Below, one piece after another: positions 1 through 6,141 of a stretch of 23,237 nucleotides of DNA. Position numbers and translations under genes: made by a program. Below the pieces are notes generated by a model. It made no database searches and was not told the DNA's origin. It was given only the letters and a program-made list of their open reading frames with translations. Every line of letters begins with the position of its first letter. Positions within the stretch are counted from its first letter, which is position 1. This DNA comes from SM23-78 sp041479965 (GTDB taxonomy: Archaea; Nanobdellota; Nanobdellia; Woesearchaeales; SM23-78): positions 1 to 23,237 of the forward strand of contig JBGOZE010000014.1 of NCBI GenBank assembly GCA_041479965.1. Reading direction: 5' to 3'.

Positions 1-3
1 AGT

Positions 4-342
4 TTAACCGAAAACCGAAAAAAATGCTCTCCCAGCTAAAACAACTACAACTACAAATAAAAGAAAGGCAAAAATAAAGAAACCAACTGCAAATAAAAAA
101 CCCGTCATCACAGGATTAGCTAGTCTTACAAAGAGAACTGATTCGGAAGTGAATTCTTCTGATGAAACCGTCTGTTCGTCCTCGTTCTCCTCATCAGACC
201 CTTTAACTTTAAGAGTGCCTGGTTTTAGAATCTCTTTAATTATACCCATAGTGCCATCCTGCCAAAATATCACCCTATAATTTTTGGCGAACAGATAAAC
301 AAACCTTTTATTCCTCTTTTTTATCCTTACCAGAAACAACAT
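4..342 (-). CDS. Small membrane protein, unknown function
   Basis: I do not recognise this protein. The 112-residue frame has a basic N-terminal part, an acidic middle (residues about 49-65, rich in Asp, Glu and Ser) and one long hydrophobic stretch near the C-terminus (about residues 78-104, with a run of five valines) that should be a membrane anchor. The stop is at 4-6, so the gene is complete. The start is uncertain: the first ATG at 340-342 lies 35 nt inside the gene upstream and has no visible ribosome site, while an in-frame ATG at 247-249 would give an 81-residue protein without overlap. It follows another small membrane protein gene on the same strand, so the two may be co-transcribed. 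Confidence 0.5.
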   Translation of the reverse strand: MLFLVRIKKRNKRFVYLFAKNYRVIFWQDGTMGIIKEILKPGTLKVKGSDEENEDEQTVSSEEFTSESVLFVRLANPVMTGFLFAVGFFIFAFLLFVVVVVLAGRAFFSVFG

Positions 343-523
343 TTGTTGTCTGATTTATGTGAATAACTTGCTTTGATTTCCCTGACGAAAAGATGCCTAC
401 AAAAAAGACTACTGTTCCAATTAAAATCAAAGGAATTCCTATTATTGCACCAATCAACGTGGCAGTTAACAAAACCCCAATAAAGAGAACAATCACTCCT
501 GCAATTATAAGACCAGCTCTCAT
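308..523 (-). CDS. Small two-helix membrane protein
   Basis: A 71-residue protein that is mostly two adjacent hydrophobic helices (about residues 4-24 and 26-46), followed by a short polar, lysine-rich tail. I know no specific function. The start is taken at the ATG at 521-523 because a strong purine-rich ribosome site (GGGGGTG) lies 7 nt upstream; a TTG two codons earlier is too close to that site. The gene overlaps the longest version of the next minus-strand frame by 35 nt, suggesting a two-gene unit of small membrane proteins. An AT-rich stretch upstream (541-575) could carry the promoter. Confidence 0.6.
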   Translation of the reverse strand: MRAGLIIAGVIVLFIGVLLTATLIGAIIGIPLILIGTVVFFVGIFSSGKSKQVIHINQTTNVVSGKDKKEE

Positions 524-612
524 AAGCAAACACCCCCGATTATTAATTTGATAATATGACGTAATATTAAAGCTTTTCTCTTTTGCTAAAACATGTCTTT
601 TCCATGCAAAAA

Positions 613-620
613 CTTTATAT
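613..620 (+). promoter_or_regulatory. TATA box for the gene at 646
   Basis: TTTATATA preceded by A-rich sequence lies with its centre about 29 nt before the ATG at 646. No ribosome site precedes that ATG, so a leaderless transcript is expected. Inferred from spacing only. Confidence 0.6.
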
Positions 621-645
621 ATTCACAGTTGTAAGATATCTTATC

Positions 646-1053
646 ATGAAGAACTTCGTCCTCGTCGTCGCTGCTATCCTGATCATCGCTGGAGCTATCC
701 TCGAGGGTGCTTCGCTTACTGGCATGGCTGCCTATGAGGATGTTGCTGGTGAGCTTTGCCTGAAGGAGTCTGATTGCAGTGGCAAGCTTGCTTGCTGCCC
801 TGTCAAGGATTCTTCCTCAGGAATCTGCTATTCTGAACAGCTTTGCTCTAGCGTCTATTATTTCACTGAGGCTGACAGGATTACTAATCTTGATTATCTC
901 AAACAAACCAGTAGTCGGGAGAATGGCAAGTCTTCTGCTCTGGTTGCAGCGATCCTATTCATGCTAGGCTTGGGATTTGTCTATCTTTACCTGAATCTTC
1001 CTCATGTGCAGGTCCTGGACAAGAAGGCTAAGAAGAGGAGTGCTAGGCACTAG
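646..1053 (+). CDS. Exported Cys-rich protein with two membrane segments
   Basis: A 135-residue protein starting MKNFVLVVAAILII. It has an N-terminal hydrophobic helix (signal peptide or anchor, about residues 4-20), a middle domain with six cysteines including a CC pair (C-x6-C...CC...C...C pattern, residues about 38-67), and a second hydrophobic helix (about residues 98-119) followed by a basic tail. The paired cysteines suggest an extracytoplasmic, disulfide-bonded loop between two membrane helices. The start at 646 is preferred over an upstream in-frame ATG at 583 because the signal-like helix begins here and a TATA box sits 29 nt upstream. No family recognised; function unknown. Confidence 0.6.
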   Translation: MKNFVLVVAAILIIAGAILEGASLTGMAAYEDVAGELCLKESDCSGKLACCPVKDSSSGICYSEQLCSSVYYFTEADRITNLDYLKQTSSRENGKSSALVAAILFMLGLGFVYLYLNLPHVQVLDKKAKKRSARH

Positions 1054-1061
1054 AAGGCTTC

Positions 1062-1655
1062 TCACCAATTATTATCAAGTATTCTTTGCCAGGCTTCATC
1101 AGTCGGCTTTATCCATTCAACTTTTAATCTGTCAAATGGTATTCCTGACCAGATTGCCAGTTGCGGCAGGGAATAATTGCCTTTATATTCCAGTGCAGCA
1201 ACTCTTGATTCAAAATATTTCCTGAAAGCTTCACTCCTTGTCTCTTTAGTTGGCTTGCCTAGGCCTTTTGACTCCCGGTAATATTCTCTCTCAACATGCG
1301 CTCTGTCAACAACAAAGGCTTTATCATCTGGCCTTAGCTCAAAGCTCAGGAGCATCACTTTCTCTCTTCTGCACACATCATGCATGAGATAGCCCCAGAG
1401 ATTTGGGAATTCAGGATTTTCCAGCCAGCTTCTTGGCTCAGGCTCCAATAATCCTTCAATGACACCATCATATGCTTCATCAGGCAAGCCTTTTCCTTCT
1501 CCAAGCTTTATGAATCTTCTTCTGGGAATCAGTCCGGCAAAATGCTCATAATCAAATGATATATAGCCGTCTATCCCTTTTGTCTTCATGGAATCATAGG
1601 CTTTCTCATTAGAATAATGATAACCAACAAGCTTGTCTGTTAGTGAAGGTTTCAT
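1062..1655 (-). CDS. Orphan protein, possibly ART-like fold
   Basis: A 197-residue soluble protein without membrane segments. I do not recognise a family with confidence. The N-terminus has a GYHYSN motif followed by a predicted helix and a K-x-K-G-I turn, and the middle has a V-M-L-L-S-F-E-L strand followed by F-V-V-D. This loosely recalls toxin-like ADP-ribosyltransferase folds, in which a His-Tyr starts the nucleotide pocket, but no complete catalytic triad can be assigned by eye, so this is a weak suggestion. The gene converges on the gene ending at 1053 and is divergent from the CoA gene at 1816. A TATA box 28 nt upstream of the ATG indicates a single-gene leaderless transcript. Confidence 0.65.
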   Translation of the reverse strand: MKPSLTDKLVGYHYSNEKAYDSMKTKGIDGYISFDYEHFAGLIPRRRFIKLGEGKGLPDEAYDGVIEGLLEPEPRSWLENPEFPNLWGYLMHDVCRREKVMLLSFELRPDDKAFVVDRAHVEREYYRESKGLGKPTKETRSEAFRKYFESRVAALEYKGNYSLPQLAIWSGIPFDRLKVEWIKPTDEAWQRILDNNW

Positions 1656-1679
1656 GTCTCAAGCATCAGTCTCAGCTGA

Positions 1680-1687
1680 TTTAAAAA
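1680..1687 (-). promoter_or_regulatory. TATA box for the minus gene 1062-1655
   Basis: On the minus strand the sequence reads TTTTTAAA, centred about 28 nt upstream of the ATG at 1655. There is no ribosome site, so a leaderless start is expected. Confidence 0.55.
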
Positions 1688-1702
1688 GTTTTCGAGATTT
1701 AA

Positions 1703-1719
1703 CTACTAAATAATAGTAG
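1703..1719. repeat. Short inverted repeat in divergent promoter region
   Basis: CTACTA-AATAA-TAGTAG, a perfect 6-bp inverted repeat with a 5-nt spacer, lies between the divergent promoters of the 1062-1655 and 1816-3651 genes. It could be an operator or a chance AT-rich palindrome; the sequence alone cannot decide. Confidence 0.3.
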
Positions 1720-1776
1720 CAAATCACAATTCTTATAAATACTTCCGTATTCTCACGTGCTATACATATTCAAGTA

Positions 1777-1785
1777 TTATATATA
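1777..1785 (+). promoter_or_regulatory. TATA box for the CoaD-CoaE-HD fusion gene
   Basis: TTATATATA is centred about 35 nt before the ATG at 1816 and about 28 nt before an out-of-frame ATG at 1809. Transcription should begin near 1807-1809, leaving only a few untranslated bases. Confidence 0.55.
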
Positions 1786-1815
1786 GAGCATTGCCTCGTG
1801 CTTATCAGATGAAAA

Positions 1816-3651
1816 ATGGCTAAGAACAACTCTCAGGATAACAAGGGAAAGAAAGCATTGTTCACCTTCTCAGCTGACCCTATAACATTAGGGCACATAG
1901 ACCTGATAGAGAGGGCTATGACTGAGCTGGGCTTCTCAGAGGTCGAAGCAGCCATCGCAGAGAACCCTGGCAAAAAAGGAAAGCAACTCTTCAGCCTCGA
2001 AGAAAGGATTAGCATGGCCAGGAAAAGCCTCTCCCACCTATCTAATATCAAGGTCACAACTTATAGAGGCCTCACAGTAGATTATTGCTACGAGCAATGC
2101 ATAAATGACATAATAAAAGGAGTAAGGAACAAGGAAGACGAAGCATATGAGCAAGCGTTGGCGCTCAATGGTGAAACCCAGATTCCAGGCATAAAGACCC
2201 ATTGCATCATAGCCAAGCCAGAATTAGTCCACGTCAGCTCAACAGCAGCCTGGCAAATGCAAGAAGGTGGAGGTTTTGTCCATACCTATGTTCCACTCAA
2301 TGTGAAACAGGCATTGGAGGCCAGGATTTCTTCTGAATACATAGCAGGAATAACCGGAGAGCTTGCTTCAGGAAAATCCTACATAGGAAAAAAACTAGTT
2401 GAGATAGGAGAAAAAAGAGGAATACCTGTCTATAACATAGACCTTGACAGGATAGGCCATGATATTCTAGGACAACTCAAAGATCCGATATATGTAGCAT
2501 TAAGGAAGGAAATGGTGAAAAAATTCGGCAAAGGAATTGAGCAGACAGATGGCTTCATCAATGGCAAAGCCATTGGGAACCCTCATGGCTTCATCAACAG
2601 GAAAGCTCTGGGAGAGATAGTATTCAACAACCAATACAAATTAGACCAGCTTAACAAGCTCTTGGAGCTTCCGATGCAAGTAAGGCTTAGAAGAGAATTC
2701 ACAGGCAAGAAAGGTCTTCTCTTGTTCAACGCAGCACTCATAGCAGAGACAAGCATGAGCTACCTGTGCAACAACAATACAGTGCTGGTGACAGTCGACA
2801 AATCCACTCAGGAGCAAAGGATGGCTGATGAGAGAAAGCTCACACCAGAACAAATCCAGAGAAGACTGAACAGCCAGTTCAACGGTGCTGAGAAGAAAGC
2901 CAGGCTCGAAGAGCAGATAGATGCTCATCGCTACGGAAAGATATGGGAGATAGATACTTCTGGAAAAGGAGCGCAAGATGCTGATGCAGAACGATTGTTT
3001 GATAACATAATCAAAGACATGGACGTCTACGGAGAACTAAGGTTCATGGGCTTATGGAACAGGCTGAATGCAGATGGCAAGTATGATGATGCTTACTGCA
3101 GGCTAAGGGATGAATACCTAAAGCCCCACAGGCATTACCACACTCTGAACCATGTAGTCAGCATGCTCAATGATTATAATGATATAAGGCACCAATTGCA
3201 GGACCCTGATGCAGTTGAATTCGCAATCTGGACTCACGACACAGTGTACGCTGACAGGTCAAGAGTTAACGAGGAGAAGAGCGCAGAACTGGCCAAGAGG
3301 CTGTGCAAGGATGCATTGCTATCAGATGATTTCACCCAGAAAGTGTATGACCTTAACATTGTCACCAAGCACAACATGGAGTCAACCACTCAAGACCAGG
3401 CTTACATGGTAGACTTGGACCTTGCAATCTTCGGAAAGGGTGATGCAAGCTATGAAGAATATGAGAAGAACATAAAAAAAGAGTATGAGTATGTTGATGA
3501 ATATGTTTTCAGGAAGGCCAGGGCATCAATCCTACAGAATTTTCTTGACAGGCCTCAGATCTATCGCACAGAGCATTTCAGGAACAAGTACGAGGCAAAG
3601 GCAAGGGATAACCTGATAAGAGCAATAAATAATCTTCTGAGTGATGAATAA
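1816..3651 (+). CDS. CoaD-CoaE fusion with C-terminal HD phosphohydrolase domain
   Basis: A 611-residue three-domain protein. Residues about 13-170 match bacterial-type phosphopantetheine adenylyltransferase (CoaD): S-A-D-P-I-T-L-G-H carries the nucleotidyltransferase T/HxGH signature, K-G-V-R the substrate loop, and V-S-S-T the C-terminal ATP motif (its usual basic residue is Trp here). Residues about 176-402 match dephospho-CoA kinase (CoaE): P-loop GITGELASGKS, then D-L-D-R-I-G-H and L-L-F-N-A-A-L-I-A-E. Residues about 404-611 match HD phosphohydrolases of the COG4339 type: HYHTLNH, T-H-D, N-E-E-K-S-A, D-L-D-L-A-I-F-G. The first two domains would catalyse the last two steps of CoA synthesis; the HD substrate is unknown. 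In-frame TGA at 1810 forces the ATG at 1816. Archaea normally use unrelated enzymes here, so bacterial acquisition is inferred. Confidence 0.88.
   Translation: MAKNNSQDNKGKKALFTFSADPITLGHIDLIERAMTELGFSEVEAAIAENPGKKGKQLFSLEERISMARKSLSHLSNIKVTTYRGLTVDYCYEQCINDIIKGVRNKEDEAYEQALALNGETQIPGIKTHCIIAKPELVHVSSTAAWQMQEGGGFVHTYVPLNVKQALEARISSEYIAGITGELASGKSYIGKKLVEIGEKRGIPVYNIDLDRIGHDILGQLKDPIYVALRKEMVKKFGKGIEQTDGFINGKAIGNPHGFINRKALGEIVFNNQYKLDQLNKLLELPMQVRLRREFTGKKGLLLFNAALIAETSMSYLCNNNTVLVTVDKSTQEQRMADERKLTPEQIQRRLNSQFNGAEKKARLEEQIDAHRYGKIWEIDTSGKGAQDADAERLFDNIIKDMDVYGELRFMGLWNRLNADGKYDDAYCRLRDEYLKPHRHYHTLNHVVSMLNDYNDIRHQLQDPDAVEFAIWTHDTVYADRSRVNEEKSAELAKRLCKDALLSDDFTQKVYDLNIVTKHNMESTTQDQAYMVDLDLAIFGKGDASYEEYEKNIKKEYEYVDEYVFRKARASILQNFLDRPQIYRTEHFRNKYEAKARDNLIRAINNLLSDE
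2549..2620 (+). repeat. 36-nt tandem duplication inside the CoaE domain
   Basis: Two 36-nt units (2549-2584 and 2585-2620) both start ATGGCTTCATCAA and remain similar further on. They encode D-G-F-I-N-G-K-A-I-G-N-P and H-G-F-I-N-R-K-A-L-G-E-I, a 12-codon in-frame duplication. The second copy carries the family-typical I-N-R-K-A-L-G motif. Confidence 0.75.
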
Positions 3652-4364
3652 TGAACGATAACAATTTCTTAAGAGTTCAGCATCAGATTGAGGAAGCATG
3701 CAAAGATGCAAAATCAGTCGGCAACCCTTCATTCGTGCCTATGGGCTTGGACTGGCTGTCAAGCATAATTGATAATGGCGAATCCCAGGGCTACATACAC
3801 AAGGGGCAGACAGTGCTTGACATGGGCTCTGGAAGCGGTTCCTCATCTATTTTCTGGGCTTATCGCGGCTACAATGTGATTAGCATAGAGCTTCAGCCTA
3901 AGCTCGTTGAGATTGCAAGGGAAGCTGTCAATAAATGCAAAGGCATCATAGCAGACGGGCTTGAAGTCAGGATATATCAAGGCAGCTACTTCCCTGAGAG
4001 CTACTTAGATAAAAGAAAAAGCGGCAAAAGCTTTGCAGCACGAGCTGAGAATAAGATCTCTGGCAGTGGCAACCCCGGAGATTATTTGCTGTTCCCAAGA
4101 TTCCAGGAAGATGTTTTCAAGAAAAACAACATCAATCTTAAGGATATGGATGTATTCTATGCCTATGCCTGGCAAATGCAGGCGCCTTCAGTGCTTGAGA
4201 TCTTCAAGGACTATGCTCGTGACGATGCTACTCTCTGCATGGTCGGGCCTACCAGCAACAAGTATGTAAAGGCACTGGGGCTCATCCCTTGCTGGGATGA
4301 TGATTCTCGCTTAGAGCCTTACTGGGAACGCTTTGTCAGGAAGACACCTGTCAAGAAAGCCTAG
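3651..4364 (+). CDS. SAM-dependent methyltransferase
   Basis: A 237-residue soluble protein with a class I methyltransferase signature: motif I V-L-D-M-G-S-G-S-G at residues 55-63, followed by a strand ending in the acidic ribose-binding residue E80 (V-I-S-I-E-L). The later part (about residues 125-190) has no obvious substrate motif, so the target is unknown. The closing part K-D-M-D-V-F-Y-A-Y-A-W resembles the motif IV/V region, where these enzymes read out the substrate. The ATG shares its A with the TAA of the CoaD-CoaE-HD gene (TAATG), so the two are almost certainly co-transcribed and translationally coupled. No ribosome site of its own is visible. Confidence 0.78.
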   Translation: MNDNNFLRVQHQIEEACKDAKSVGNPSFVPMGLDWLSSIIDNGESQGYIHKGQTVLDMGSGSGSSSIFWAYRGYNVISIELQPKLVEIAREAVNKCKGIIADGLEVRIYQGSYFPESYLDKRKSGKSFAARAENKISGSGNPGDYLLFPRFQEDVFKKNNINLKDMDVFYAYAWQMQAPSVLEIFKDYARDDATLCMVGPTSNKYVKALGLIPCWDDDSRLEPYWERFVRKTPVKKA

Positions 4365-4379
4365 TTAAAAAGAGAATTC

Positions 4380-4387
4380 TTTAAATA
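4380..4387 (+). promoter_or_regulatory. TATA box for the zinc-ribbon gene
   Basis: TTTAAATA is centred about 26 nt before the ATG at 4410 with no ribosome site between, a typical leaderless archaeal promoter. Confidence 0.65.
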
Positions 4388-4409
4388 TAACTAATGATTT
4401 ACCTGTCGC

Positions 4410-4706
4410 ATGGCTGTCAAGTTCAAGCAGAAATGCGAGAGGTGCAAGACTAATTACGTCGTGGTTTCTTCCTGGAGGCAGAGAAGGCCTATTGTGTGCT
4501 ATGATTGCGATAAAAAAGACATGCAAGGAGAGATAAAAGACCCTGAGCTGAAGAAGCTGCTTGACATTCCAGTGGAGTTTTATGTGCAGAATTCTTTTCT
4601 CAGGGCGATAAAGATCAACTGCTTAAAGTACGGCAGCCTCACCCAGCCTCAGATCGATGCTTTCAAGAAGGTCTTGCAGGATTTGAAGGAAAAACAAAAC
4701 ATTTAA
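4410..4706 (+). CDS. Zinc-ribbon protein with small C-terminal domain
   Basis: A 98-residue protein. Four cysteines at residues 9, 12, 30 and 33 (C-x2-C-x17-C-x2-C) form a zinc ribbon. The rest (about residues 46-92) contains F-Y-V-Q-N-S-F-L-R-A-I-K and then Y-G-S-L-T-Q-P-Q-I-D-A-F, a helical module that also occurs in other zinc-ribbon nucleic-acid-associated proteins. I infer a role in nucleic acid binding; the specific job is unknown. The start is the only ATG fitting the leaderless promoter at 4380-4387. The last codons overlap the promoter of the next gene, an RHH regulator. The two genes may therefore be transcribed separately despite the short gap. Confidence 0.72.
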   Translation: MAVKFKQKCERCKTNYVVVSSWRQRRPIVCYDCDKKDMQGEIKDPELKKLLDIPVEFYVQNSFLRAIKINCLKYGSLTQPQIDAFKKVLQDLKEKQNI

Positions 4707-4708
4707 AT
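4700..4708 (+). promoter_or_regulatory. Promoter of the RHH regulator gene
   Basis: CATTTAAAT lies at the very end of the zinc-ribbon coding region and is part of a 19-nt block (4690-4708) repeated exactly at 5006-5024. Expected transcription start is near 4730, inside the operator-like repeats. Confidence 0.55.
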
Positions 4709-4711
4709 TTC

Positions 4712-4740
4712 TATACACATTTATACACACACGTGTGTAT
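4712..4740 (+). promoter_or_regulatory. Predicted operator of the RHH regulator
   Basis: Two exact direct copies of TATACACA at 4712-4719 and 4722-4729 are spaced one helical turn apart (10 bp), and an inverted copy TGTGTAT lies at 4734-4740. The second and third half-sites together contain the perfect 12-bp palindrome ACACACGTGTGT (4727-4738). The array covers the predicted transcription start of the following RHH gene. RHH repressors typically bind such tandem or inverted short half-sites cooperatively, so autorepression is a reasonable inference. Confidence 0.6.
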
Positions 4741-4760
4741 TCGATTGGAGCTGATAAAAG

Positions 4761-4991
4761 ATGCAATCAAGTAAGTTTTTGCAAAAAGCAAAGGAAATAA
4801 GGAAAAGGGACTCAGCAGTATTTGACACTCTGATGGAATTTGAGAAGACCAAGAAGATAAGGAGCAAGGCCAGGCTTAATTTCAGCATAGATAAAGCAAT
4901 AGCCTCGAATTTCCAGAAGTACTGCAGAGAGAAGGGCTACAACATGAGCGCTAAGATAGAAAAAGCTATGAAAGAAATGGCTTGTGAGTGA
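4761..4991 (+). CDS. Ribbon-helix-helix transcriptional regulator
   Basis: A 76-residue protein whose C-terminal half fits a ribbon-helix-helix DNA-binding domain: strand R-L-N-F-S-I-D (residues 38-44), helix A with F-Q-K-Y-C-R-E-K-G-Y (51-60), then N-M-S-A-K-I-E-K-A-M helix B (61-70). The N-terminal 35 residues are charged and helical and may mediate oligomerisation. A ribosome site GGAG precedes the ATG by about ten bases. Directly upstream lies an array of TATACACA half-sites that overlaps the predicted transcription start, which suggests that the protein represses its own gene. No toxin-like partner follows. The upstream zinc-ribbon protein is a possible functional neighbour, but this is inference. 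Confidence 0.72.
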   Translation: MQSSKFLQKAKEIRKRDSAVFDTLMEFEKTKKIRSKARLNFSIDKAIASNFQKYCREKGYNMSAKIEKAMKEMACE

Positions 4992-5005
4992 AATTTTAGT
5001 CGTAT

Positions 5006-5024
5006 AAAAACAAAACATTTAAAT
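5006..5024 (+). promoter_or_regulatory. Promoter upstream of the FKBP leader, repeat of 4690-4708
   Basis: The 19 bases here, ending in CATTTAAAT, are identical to those at 4690-4708 in front of the RHH gene. The TATA-like part is at 5016-5024, giving an expected start near 5046-5050 and an untranslated leader of about 140 nt before the FKBP start codon. Confidence 0.5.
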
Positions 5025-5131
5025 ATCCCCTGTCCAGTCTTTTTATCATCGAGAGCCTTTCTCAAAAAACAAAAAATCCTGGAGTAGGTAGGAGAAGGTT
5101 AAGGGTAACAAATCAGTCAAAGGTGAATTTG

Positions 5132-5194
5132 ATGATAAAAACAAAAAATGGAACATTTTTTGAATTTTCAAAATTTAACGAGGTGAAATTTTGA
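5132..5194 (+). CDS. Possible 20-codon leader ORF overlapping the FKBP start
   Basis: The ATG at 5132 is preceded by an AGGTGA ribosome site (5121-5126) and encodes 20 residues beginning MIKTKNGTFFEF, ending with TGA at 5192-5194. The stop overlaps the TTG start codon of the FKBP gene (TTGA), and the FKBP ribosome site GAGGTGA lies inside the ORF. Its N-terminus resembles the FKBP N-terminus (MIKKGDFIEL), as if the start region had been duplicated. It could be a leader peptide giving translational coupling, or a remnant of a displaced start. No protein-level evidence is available. Confidence 0.35.
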   Translation: MIKTKNGTFFEFSKFNEVKF

Positions 5195-6072
5195 TAAAAA
5201 AAGGAGATTTCATTGAGCTGGATTACACTGGCAGGATTAAGGACGACAAGGTAGTGTTCGACACAACCTCAGCAGACACAGCCAAGGCCAGCGACATCTT
5301 CAGCTCCAAGTACAATTACAAGCCAGTCATAATCTGCGTCGGAGAAAAGCACGTTGTCGCAGGGCTTGATGAAGCCATCATAGGCAAGAATCCTGGCAAA
5401 TACACGATCGAGGTCAAGGCAGAGCATGCTTTTGGCAAGAAGACAGCAGAGCTCCTGAAATTGATCCCTATGAAGCTTTTCACCAAGGACGAGGTCAGGC
5501 CTTTTGTTGGTTTGGAAGTCAATGTTGACGGCACATTAGGGATTGTCAGGAATGTTAGCGGCGGAAGAGTGATTGTTGACTTCAACCACCCGTTGTCAGG
5601 CAGAGACTTGATCTATGATATTGACATCAAGAGGGAAGTCACTGACCCTGTAGAAAAAGTCAAGTCAATACTAGACCTCTTAGGCATGGTGTTCGATGAT
5701 ATTGACATATTGGATGACAAGGCTACCATCACCAGCAAGGTCAAGCTTCCTGAAGAGCCAGCCAAAGAGCTTGGTGAGACCATCCAGAAGCTGGCAGGCT
5801 TGAAGTCTGTTGAGTTCAAGACAGACTCAGAAGCAAGCAAGCAAAATCTTGCTGCCCCAGAAAAGCCTGGCTTTTCTGAAGCCAAGAAGGAACTCAAGGA
5901 AGAGATAAAGACAGAATCAAAAAAGGATTCTGAATCATCAAAGGCAAAGCCTTTGAGTGCCAAAGATGAATCTTTGAGCACTTCAACAGAGTTGAAGAAG
6001 AAAGCTGAAGAGAAGCCTTCACCAGCCCCTAATCACAAGAAGCCTGGAAAGGCGCAAAAGAAAGATTTATAA
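5191..6072 (+). CDS. FKBP/SlyD-type peptidyl-prolyl isomerase with long charged tail
   Basis: A 293-residue cytosolic prolyl isomerase and likely chaperone. Residues 1-150 match archaeal FKBP/SlyD proteins: G-D-F-I-E-L-D-Y-T-G-R at the start, V-V-F-D-T-T, the G-L-D-E-A-I-I-G segment, an inserted flap domain (about residues 75-125), and D-F-N-H-P-L-S-G-R-D-L closing the fold. Residues about 150-210 form the small C-terminal domain seen in longer archaeal FKBPs. Residues about 212-293 are low-complexity, rich in Lys, Glu, Ser and Pro, and probably disordered; they contain the palindromic coding element at 5836-5864. Start codon is TTG at 5191, set by GAGGTGA (5180-5186) just upstream. It lies directly before ftsZ, which has its own promoter. 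Confidence 0.88.
   Translation: MIKKGDFIELDYTGRIKDDKVVFDTTSADTAKASDIFSSKYNYKPVIICVGEKHVVAGLDEAIIGKNPGKYTIEVKAEHAFGKKTAELLKLIPMKLFTKDEVRPFVGLEVNVDGTLGIVRNVSGGRVIVDFNHPLSGRDLIYDIDIKREVTDPVEKVKSILDLLGMVFDDIDILDDKATITSKVKLPEEPAKELGETIQKLAGLKSVEFKTDSEASKQNLAAPEKPGFSEAKKELKEEIKTESKKDSESSKAKPLSAKDESLSTSTELKKKAEEKPSPAPNHKKPGKAQKKDL
5836..5864 (+). repeat. Palindromic coding element, copy in the FKBP tail
   Basis: AGCAAG (5836-5841) and CTTGCT (5848-5853) form a perfect 6-bp inverted repeat with a 6-nt loop. The following bases complete a 17-nt block (5848-5864) identical to 10081-10097 in rpoF. It is read as A-S-K-Q-N-L-A-A-P-E-K. Related copies are at 10070-10084, 13912-13932 and 13969-13989. Confidence 0.55.
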
Positions 6073-6073
6073 A
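6066..6073 (+). promoter_or_regulatory. TATA box for ftsZ
   Basis: TTTATAAA lies about 72 nt before the ftsZ TTG codon. The predicted transcription start near 6097 leaves a leader of about 45 nt that carries the GGAGGTG ribosome site at 6127-6133. Confidence 0.55.
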
Positions 6074-6141
6074 CTACTTATTCAATAAATCATGTTGCGG
6101 CAAAGGGTTATTATCACACTCACTGCGGAGGTGCTTCCAAA

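Noticed and set aside
583..645. N-terminal extension of the Cys-rich protein to ATG 583
   Set aside because: It would put 21 residues before a typical signal helix and contain the TATA box inside the coding region.
770..800. GCAAGCTTGC palindrome and C-T-T-G-C-T-G-C-C-C at 783-800 as a further copy of the tail element
   Set aside because: It lies in the Cys-rich domain, encodes a different peptide (G-K-L-A-C-C-P) and lacks the arm and loop layout.
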